Below are positions 56,330-64,000 of a stretch of DNA of 64,000 nucleotides, in pieces. Source of the stretch: Echinometra lucunter. Taxonomy: Eukaryota > Echinodermata > Echinoidea > Camarodonta > Echinometridae. The notes under the pieces were generated by a model, which was not told where the DNA came from, searched no databases, and worked only from the letters and a program-made list of their open reading frames with translations. The translations under genes were made by a program, and so were the position numbers. The stretch covers positions 17,295,704 to 17,359,703 of the forward strand of contig CM057167.1 in assembly GCA_029962745.1 (NCBI GenBank), read 5' to 3'. Positions within the stretch are counted from its first letter, which is position 1; the number at the start of each line of letters is the position of its first letter.

Positions 56330-57399
56330 ATAATGTTGGAGGAGGAAGGCCAAAGAATTAGGAAGAGGCAGGGTACTTTTCGGGATAGAAAGTGGATCCA
56401 GTGGATCTTTAGAAGATACATGCCAACCAGTGTGGGCTGTAAGACTGACAGATTTATGGTCCCCCAAAAAACTTATAGGTTCTTTTTACGACACCCACAC
56501 TTTAGTAAATCACACTTTAAAGTTTCATGACGTCATAGGTATGCGTGCGCGCGCGCGCGTGTGTGTGTAAAATCACACTTTCCAATGTAAATGCGACACA
56601 TCTACTCTTCCGAACTCTTAAAAATCATATCAATTAAAAGGTCTTTATCAAGTAATATAGATTTTAAATATGAAAAATTGTGATTTTCTACATTCTTTCA
56701 AGTGTTTAGCCCATAATGGCATTTTCAGGGAAAAGTGCGTGTGGCATCAACTCACCCCTATATTTCTTACAAATTTTCGTTATTGTTAATGCATGGATGC
56801 CTTGCATTACCCCCAAGTGCCCCTCCCTCCCGTTGAAAAAAAATCACGTCTTAATTGTTTTACTAGTTTCTGTTGCATTACAATGATCAAAATTAAAGTT
56901 TCGTATGCCATGTTTAGTTATCTTCTTCCATTCATTAAGAATAACTGATGTGCTCTTCAAAACTGTGTACATTTATCTATTCATTTTCCCTATTTTATCT
57001 TAATTCCTAGCATACAAATTTCAGTGACGGAAAAAGGGAAAGAAAGGAGTGTAATCCCAGATACATTGGTCCATTGCAGGCCACGTTAAAAAAGACACTT
57101 TCCTGCCAGAACAGAGCGTGACGTTGCGCGGTCTTCTCAGCTAGACAGAGGCGCAGAGCAAATCGGGTGTCTGGTGAATAGTGATGCGGTGTTTCGTAGA
57201 TGGTCCTTCCGCAATAGCTGACTTTGGCAAACTCTTTATCAGGGAAAAGCTTATGTCACAGTGATGGGGGGGGGGGGGGGGAGGGGGGGGGGGGCGGCGG
57301 TTCGGGGGAGGGGCTGCTGGGATGTAAACCCCGAAACTCTACATACATTATATTCGTGAACATGGTGTATAACTGGCAAAATCAGTAGAAGAGAATAAA
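56330..57399. other. Intergenic, no gene seen
   Basis: The stretch contains a (GC/GT)n tract at 56544-56568 and a G-rich run at 57265-57300. No supported exon. Confidence 0.4.
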
Positions 57400-58021
57400 T
57401 GATAAATGTTATGATATTCCAAAGCATTTGCCGAACAATTTCTCGAAATATAGGCATTATAAATAAGATCAAATTTTTTCTCCCAATCTCCTCCTTTTTA
57501 ATGCAATATTCAACATTGATTTTACCCTATCTCAATTATGGCGCTATTATTTGGGGAAATACACATGATTATCATCTCAATAGGGTACTACTATTACAGA
57601 AGAAAGCTATGCGTGTTATTTGCAACACTTCATGGTTGTCTCACACCGATGTTTTGTTTATCGAAAATAATATCTTGAAGATAAATGATTTATATCTTTA
57701 TAATCTCAGTCAGTTTATGTACCAGTTAAATAATAATATGTTATCTCCAGTTTTCGATCTAATATTCAACAAAAATAAAACTATACACAAATACCCCACA
57801 CGCAAATCTGACGAATTCCATCCGCCCTTACCAAGAACTATACTCTCATAATCCATATTCACGTATACAGGCCCGAAGCTCTGGACTACTCTTGATGATA
57901 GCATAAAAAATGCCATTAGTTTAAATTCTTTTAAATTTAAATTGAAAAAAGTCCCTTCTTCGCAAATACCATGCACCGATCCTTTAGACTCATCATCCCT
58001 GATTCAATTTCATTTTACTTA
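57400..58021 (+). pseudogene. CR1-like LINE polymerase C-terminal end
   Basis: The frame shows I-S-R-N-I-G-I-I-N-K-I-K-F-F-L-P, then L-I-L-P-Y-L-N-Y-G-A-I-I-W-G-N, then K-K-A-M-R-V-I, then Y-P-T-R-K-S-D-E-F. After a TAA at 57849-57851, homology continues in frame with Y-T-G-P-K-L-W-T-T-L. It is 5'-truncated, carries one in-frame stop and lacks the catalytic core. It is the same family as the split minus-strand copy at 50875-55125. Confidence 0.8.
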
Positions 58022-58795
58022 ACATATAACTTCTCAATTATGTTTTTTCCCATTCACTTTATGCAGATATTCGTTTTCCGGTCGGTCCGTGCGTGTTGTG
58101 TGGGTTGTTAGGCAGGAGTCCTCCACTCTCTCTCTCTCTCCCTTTTCTCCCCTCTCTCTCTTTCTCCCCCTCTCTTTCTGTCTCTTTCTCTCTCGTTCTC
58201 TTCTCCTTTCCTTCATTTTCCTTTCACCCACTTTATGTTATGTACATCCGCTATTTGTACTAGTTTGTGTCTTCTTTTTTATTTTTACTGTTTAACTATT
58301 TTTACAACTCTTAACACTATGAACACGACGGACAAAGAAAGCGGACAAAATAAACAACCCCTCATTCTACCCTTCACAATGGTTCTGGTAGTCAAAAGAA
58401 CATCCCTTCACTGCTATTGTCTAAAATATGTGGAACAGGTGTCACATGCATATTCACCTGGAACTACATGATTAAACATAGAAGCTGTGAAGGGATGTTC
58501 TTTTGACTACCAGAACCATTGTGAAGGGTAGAATGAGAGGTTGTTTATTTTGTCCGCTTTCTTTGTCCGCCATGTTCATAGTGTAAGTTATAGGGGGCTG
58601 CAATCTACAAGCTCGGCTTTCCAGCAGTCCCCTCCACTACCAACCTTTTTTCAGGCTCTTGTACATGGGAACTATTTATATTTACGAATCCACTGTTAAG
58701 TTTCATGTTTTACCTTGTACGATGCATACTTTGTATTCTGTTTACATTATGTTGGAAATGGAAAATAAACGAAATGAAATGAAATGAAATAAAGT
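58022..58795 (+). mobile_element. CR1-like LINE 3' UTR and tail
   Basis: A CT-rich stretch (58115-58210) and 3' UTR end in AATAAACGAAATGAAATGAAATGAAAT, a short tandem tail typical of CR1-like insertions. It is interrupted by the 269-bp foldback at 58315-58583. Confidence 0.65.
58315..58583. mobile_element. 269-bp foldback element, CACTATGAACA family (copy 2)
   Basis: This copy has the same length and ends as copy 1, but its loop reads as the reverse complement, so the two insertions are in opposite orientation. TAA lies on both sides (58312-58314, 58584-58586). It sits in the 3' UTR of the CR1-like element and is younger than it. Confidence 0.85.
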
Positions 58796-59639
58796 GGTAT
58801 TGCATGTAGATCCAGTAACACGAAAACATTTTACCATAGGCTGACATACGCTCATCCGCTTGGTCAAGTCCCTGTTCTATGAAGACCCGTTACTGCGTTT
58901 GGCTCTTCTTTGAATGTAAAATAATCAGTGATAATGGAGTTGTTTTCAATGATCTGTATTTGCTGTTTACAAATTAGAAACTTTCGCGATCTTGAATTGG
59001 ATTTTTAAATGCACCTCGACAACTGTGGGTTGATGAAGCAACATAAATGAAATTTAGTGGATGCCGAGTGCTCTCATTAATTCATGGAGTCCTTGCACCG
59101 AATCGTAGACCTCTTTTATGGTTTCAATATTAAGGAAATAAATATCTAAAAGTGTAGATAAGGTTAAATAAAGACACCGGAAGGATGCTATTCTAACTCA
59201 AACAGACAATAATGTCATAGAGTATCTATTTAGTAATCTATCTTACCCTTTACGTATCAACATGCAGCCCCCGCCCAAGAAAAACTGTCAATGGTCTTGT
59301 AGGAATAGATTTAGACCCCCAGTTCACATGCCCCTATGCATGAATTGAGGATATCGCCCAACACCATCGATGATTGACAGAGGAATGTGGGGCTTGGTGA
59401 AGGAGGAGTCAAATAATAAAAGGAGGAAGAGAGGGCGAGGAAAACAGGAAGATGAAATACAGATTTTGTGGATTCAAAGGACAATTTATTAAAAGGTTCC
59501 GGTTTATTTTTAGACGTTTCTATTACCACGCATGCTTTGAATGATCATTATCCAGCTCATTTGTTTACTTGCATCTTCACTTTTTGTGGAGTGTATGAAT
59601 TCCAAGTACCCCTGAACACGTCACCGATTCACAATGCAG
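58796..59639. other. Intergenic, no gene seen
   Basis: No exon or repeat family could be assigned. Confidence 0.35.
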
Positions 59640-60140
59640 ATTGGTTGATTTGTATACCAATCTCTATTTCCAGGCTCACTCACCGTTTTCTGAAAGCTAA
59701 GTAAAATAATTGCTGCCAGCAAGTGAGTGTCGTAACGCTACGTCATCACAGGGACAACCAATCAGACCACGCGGAAGATCGCCTTTGCGCGGTGCTTTGC
59801 AACATATCCATGATGTCGATGGGAGGCTTATTAAAAAGAGTTCGCCTTGCGCGGTACGAGTCGCAGTTTGTGACGAAGAAAGAGACGAGGCAGATACGAA
59901 AAAGAAAAGAGGAAAAACCCTGGAGAATACGGGAGAGATCTAACATCAAGTGAAAGTGATAATCCGTTATCTTTCTTTCATTTCAAAGCTACCAACACCT
60001 TCCCAGCGTGCAGAGTAAAAGGAGTACAAGATTCGAAGGTTGGTTTTTCCGTTCCGTTCGAGATTTGATAAAGACATTTAAGACAGTAAGTACAACTACA
60101 TTTGTGTTGGTTTCGTGAAGATGGCGTGCCTCGATTCGCA
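59640..60140. promoter_or_regulatory. Promoter-like CpG-richer stretch
   Basis: Within 500 bp there are an inverted CCAAT (ATTGGTTGAT, 59640), a CRE-like CTACGTCATCA (59739), a CCAAT box (AACCAATCAG, 59757), an ETS-like GCGGAAG (59770) and a YY1-like AAGATGGCG (60118). CpG density is higher than in surrounding DNA. A 48-codon frame (ATG at 59810 to TGA at 59953) rich in Arg and Lys could be a first exon or uORF. No transcript can be followed further, so the gene, if any, and its direction are unknown. Confidence 0.35.
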
Positions 60141-60746
60141 TTCTCTATTTTCCGTTTAATTAAGCTGCGGTTATCGGTCATGCGAAGTTAAAGTGTTTTA
60201 AGAAGACATTAAGGATCGATTTTGGTTTAGGATACGCATGACTTGACTGCTGATCAATAGTGCAAAAATCGGACGGGCTCGTGTAGCAGCATACATGAAT
60301 TATGAATGCTTCCTTATATCATTCCGTTTAAAAAACAACTAATGCGACGCTTTTGCTTTTAGAATGGAATTACAACTCTAAAAATAATCTCTTCCTGTTG
60401 AATGTTTCAGTCTGAAATAGACCACTAATTTTGTTATTACTACAACATCAGCCGAGTTAACAAGTTGATATCCTGTAAAACATATCTCATTTGATTGTTT
60501 GTAAATTTTGTGATTGTATTTGATTTAATAAAACACAGAAAAAATACCTGTCAAACATATGACCACAATTTTTTTCGAAAGGATTTTTATGTGTGTGTTA
60601 AGCCTCGCGTTTCCTCATCACCGTTTGTTTCTGAAAGTAAATGTGTTTTCCTCTGATTATTGTGTATGTATGTCTTTCGTGTATGTGTTTTCTTCTAATT
60701 TCTAAGTTGACCAGGAAGCAGCCTCTAAGCATTTGTACTCACACAC

Positions 60747-61248
60747 TCTAAAAACAGTCAGATTTGTCTAGATTATCGGATCGCACTGGCACTTGCACTA
60801 TTTCTGGTAAAAATGACCGGAATTCTAGTCAATTTAACGAAGAACAAACACTATTCTAGTCAAAATGACCAGAATTCTAGTCAATTTAACGTAGAACAAA
60901 AGCTATTCTAGTCAAAATTGACACGATTCTAGGGAAAATTACCAGGATTCCTGATACTTATTTGACTAGAACACCGAATCCCACGGGCACTTACTCTATG
61001 CTAGTCAAATGTGACTAGCTTCCAGTGAAAATGACCAGAATTCTAGTAGAAATGAACACAAATTTTACTAGAATTCTAGTCGGTATCACTAGAATCGAGA
61101 GTCAAGTTAGTATTGGTGCCTATATGATCCGGTGATCTAGTCAAATTATTTTACTAGAAATCTACTCATTTTTACTAAGAATGTGTCAATTCTACTAGAA
61201 CTGTATACTGATTAGCCAAACTAGGCTAGATTTGTTTTTAAAGTGCAG
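60747..61248. mobile_element. MITE with 'ttctagtcaa' tandem interior
   Basis: The ends CACTCTAAAAACAGTCAGAT and (inverted) CACTTTAAAAACAAATC enclose repeated 'aaatgaccagaattctagtc' units of about 55 bp (60812-60960) and scattered 'attctagt' motifs. It resembles the other CACTGTAAAAA-type elements. Confidence 0.55.
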
Positions 61249-61639
61249 TTACCTCATCATGTTCATGCAAATAAGCATTCTCAAGAGGTAAAAATATCTT
61301 TTGTATAAAATATTAAGAGCAGTAATCATTGATACTTCTCTCTCTCTCTCGCTGGATCTCATTTTTCATAAAATGAGAAATTACATTAACAAATTATTTT
61401 AGACCAGTACGCATTTCATCAGCCGGAAGAAATAGGCTGAAAACAGTCAAAGTATTTGTTCAAATCAAAGATTTCGCAGAGCTTAGGCCATCGCAAAAAA
61501 TACCACGTGTCACAGTGCTACAGAAACCATTTAAAACAAATTATAAACGCCAAGTATATATGACACCTTAAAAGGGTTTAAGAAAGGGGAAAACTGAAAG
61601 CAATTGACTCTGAATATAGAGGAGGAAAAAAAAAGAGAA

Positions 61640-61649
61640 AGAGAGAGAG

Positions 61650-61692
<43 letters not shown>

Positions 61693-61824
61693 GAAAGAAA
61701 TTTGACAAATGCAAACAACTTTGGCAACTCCCTTGTAAATAATAAACACTGAAAGAAATGAAAATGGGAGAATAATAATTGCGTAGCTCCCTCAATTATT
61801 ATTCTCCCATTTTCATTTCTTTCA

Positions 61825-61898
<74 letters not shown>

Positions 61899-61905
61899 TG
61901 TGTGG
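61640..61905. repeat. AT and GA microsatellites around a perfect hairpin
   Basis: An (AT)n tract (61652-61685), then exact 34-bp arms (61748-61781 and 61793-61826, beginning ACTGAAAGAAATGAAAATGG) with an 11-nt loop, then (AT)n and (GA)n to about 61897, followed by GT and G runs. Confidence 0.85.
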
Positions 61906-63279
61906 GGGGGGGGGGGAGGATGCACTGTTACCATATTGTCACATGTATTCAACAAGCATTACTGAAATTGGGGAAATATTTTTTTTTCATTATGGAGCGG
62001 TCAAATTAAAAGATGGAATGTAAGAGGAAATTTATTTCTACATAAAAGAAAAGAATATCCCTTTCTCTTTGTAAACCTTAATTTGAAACTTTGGTTAATT
62101 TTTTAAAGAAGAATTTAATCGCTCATAATAATATATGTTTCTGATACATATTTCATGGGTTAAGGACTTTTTTTCTAGGGAAGTGCATTTTTGCCCATGT
62201 TTCATATCTACACTATTGAAGGCCTACGGATCCCTTCTTGCATAGCCTCTGCATCTTTTTCTTTCTACCACTTGGCCTTTTCCCCATATCTCAAGCTAGA
62301 GCTATTGTTCACATTCCGCCTTTTTGGAGACAGAGTCCAAGGACTTAGTTTAAATCTATTTTTAAAGTCGTTATGCTAGCATTTTTATATCATCAGACCA
62401 ACTTCTTATTTATTGTATGAAGTTCAAAATACCCCCATTCTTCTGAGAAACCGCATTTATGATACGTTTCTTTTCTCTTTCTCCCTCTTTCTCCCATCCG
62501 TTCAGTTTTAAATTGTCAACTTTTTTTACTCCTTCAATCATCTTTGCGAATGGATCAGAATTTACTCCCATGCACCCCTTAGTCAGAACTAAAAATAAAA
62601 TAGAACAATAACAACAAAACACAAATACAGAGCAATCAGGCGAATGATAAAAAAAAACAAGAATACGTAGTGCATCCTATCCTTATTCAGGTCTAAATAG
62701 GCGTAGTGTTTTTACCAGGTCAGTGGTCCCGCCAAAATCAATATTTCGGACAAATTCAGAACTTTTCCACTTGGCGCCAATACAACATATCAAGAAGTTG
62801 AGTCTGTACCTAGATACTGAGTCCGATCATGCTGATATTGTCCTGCCCATTCGCAGGAAGATGTTAAATGTTTCACTGACATTTCAGCGATATTTGTATG
62901 TTTTCATCTCCTCAATTTGAGCAATGTTATTGACACTATGATTGCCGCTGACATTTGTCGTTATCAAAACATAATGTCGTAGACGTACACCATTGACATA
63001 TTTTAATTTTGCTAGATGGATGCACATGCTTCTACAGTCATAAGCCTTTAAAAGTGGACTGGAGCACTGCAGTTCGATTAGCAAATATGAAATATTTTTT
63101 TGTTTTAAGAGATATTTTATTTCCTTCCTCTCATACAGCAATACATAAAATTAACAAATTAAATCATCAGTGTACAAGACATATTCATGAAAAGTTAATC
63201 ATATACATTTAGATTCATCAATTGATAAAAAAAAGCGAACTTAATTACATCAACTCAAAGATCATAGAGAAATCTCAAA
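61906..63279. other. Intergenic, no gene seen
   Basis: Frames are short and without domains. No RNA gene was recognised. Confidence 0.35.
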
Positions 63280-63589
63280 TTATGCATGATTATGCAATAT
63301 CCTTTTTTCTCCAAATAAAACAGCTTAAAACAACAACACAAAAAAAGAGAGGAAGGTATGTAAGATTACATTACCTAACCACGTCACCACACCCACTTCC
63401 CCCTCCTCCCACCCTACCACCCCTTCCTTCTCCCTTCCACCCCGCATAACCGCCCACACGCACACGCAACACACACACAACAACCCCCTCATACATGCAC
63501 CCGCACCCTCTCACAAAACACACCCTAAAACACACAACGCTCCAGTCACACCCAAACAACATGTACTTTCCGGGTTTACCTTTGCCTTC

Positions 63590-63900
63590 CTGCACTGTTC
63601 CATCTGTTAGCTCATCCCACTTCTGCAAATGTACATGTAATGTGCCTCTCTTCGTCGCTAATTTCTTTTCATTTTCTTTATAGCTATCAATCAATTTCAA
63701 TGTATTTTCAAATGATGGAATGATTCCCTTTGACCTTGCAGAAAAAATAATATATTGTAACAAAAAGATTACAGTATTACACAGATTTATTCTTTGAGAT
63801 TTCCCCTTTAATCCAAGAAATATCTCGTCCCATGACCCTAGCCCAATTTCAGGTAACTTAACATGTTTGACCACTTCTTCCCATAGTGTATGAACTAACT
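63590..63900 (-). pseudogene. C-terminal end of an L1-Tx1-like ORF2
   Basis: The minus-strand reading L-W-E-E-V-V-K-H-V-K-L, then N-L-C-N-T-V-I-F-L-L-Q-Y-I-I-F-S-A-R, then E-K-K-L-A-T-K-R-G-T and L-Q-K-W-D-E-L has the C-terminal pattern of L1-Tx1 ORF2 (hydrophobic 'N-x-x-I-x-L-x-K-x-x-I' helix, then 'K-W' near the end). The frame runs on to 63371 through low-complexity C/A-rich DNA, which is probably 3' UTR. The 5' side breaks at a CA microsatellite (63930-63980), so it is a short dead copy. Confidence 0.65.
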
Positions 63901-63924
63901 GACATACAAGTAAGTATGCTACTT

Positions 63925-63980
63925 ACTTGTGCTCACACGCAACGCACACACACACACACGCACACCCACACGCACAAAAT
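63925..63980. repeat. CA-rich microsatellite
   Basis: (CACACG)n and (CA)n tract near the right edge of the window. Confidence 0.85.
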
Positions 63981-64000
63981 ATATCATCGCTATCATAGGC

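Noticed and set aside
61578..61955. 125-codon minus-strand frame with Tyr-Ile runs
   Set aside because: Translation of (AT)n and (GA)n microsatellites.
1..64000. CRISPR arrays, bacterial operons or prophage-like systems
   Set aside because: Spliced exons, microsatellites and LINEs show animal nuclear DNA; the tandem repeats here lack the repeat-spacer pattern.

Overview
The window is animal nuclear DNA: AT-rich, intron-containing, full of microsatellites, long homopolymer G/C runs, decayed non-LTR retrotransposons and foldback or TIR-type DNA elements. The LINE clades (L1-Tx1-like, CR1-like), the sequences resembling 'CAGTGGCGTA' hAT elements, and an EGF plus CNTNAP-type fibrinogen-like secreted gene suggest a marine invertebrate deuterostome, most likely an echinoderm. 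This is inference; species cannot be fixed from the sequence alone. REGION BY REGION. 0-6.7 kb: repeat-only flank with two hAT-type non-autonomous elements that keep perfect 8-bp target duplications (200-1350 and 4903-5638), a nested TIR element and foldback MITEs. 6.7-15.6 kb: the only host protein-coding gene I can assemble. It has six plus-strand exons, all joined at phase-1 introns, encoding a 303-residue secreted protein: signal peptide, short Cys-containing segment, one EGF domain, and a fibrinogen-like domain of the contactin-associated protein (CNTNAP) type. Its introns hold MITEs, a ~390-bp palindrome and a tRNA-like sequence. 15.7-16.2 kb: a ~435-bp palindrome built of short modules. 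16-31 kb: gene-poor DNA with microsatellites, TA-flanked MITEs, LINE tails and one decayed reverse-transcriptase fragment. 31-38 kb: a dense field of inverted-repeat elements, including two copies of a CG-rich hairpin MITE, plus a promoter-like module that recurs 11 kb downstream. 38.9-43.7 kb: a broken L1-Tx1-like ORF2, then two decayed minus-strand LINE fragments. 43.7-50.9 kb: a second copy of the promoter-like module and a degenerate ~220-300-bp 'GCCATATGG' repeat array, split by a 4.5-kb element with 29-bp perfect TIRs and an ATAT target duplication, and by a 461-bp hAT element. 50.9-55.1 kb: a minus-strand CR1-like LINE cut by a 3.2-kb element with ~215-bp inverted termini that encloses a higher-order tandem satellite. 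55-58.8 kb: two same-length 269-bp foldback elements in opposite orientation, one inside a plus-strand CR1-like LINE. 59.6-60.2 kb: a CpG-richer promoter-like stretch. 61.6-61.9 kb: AT/GA microsatellites around a perfect 34-bp-arm hairpin. 63.3-64 kb: the C-terminal end of another L1-Tx1-like element on the minus strand. The dominant story is nested mobile-element activity around one secreted-protein gene. Several insertions are dated relative to each other because the interrupted host repeat continues on the other side or an uninterrupted relative is present in the same window.
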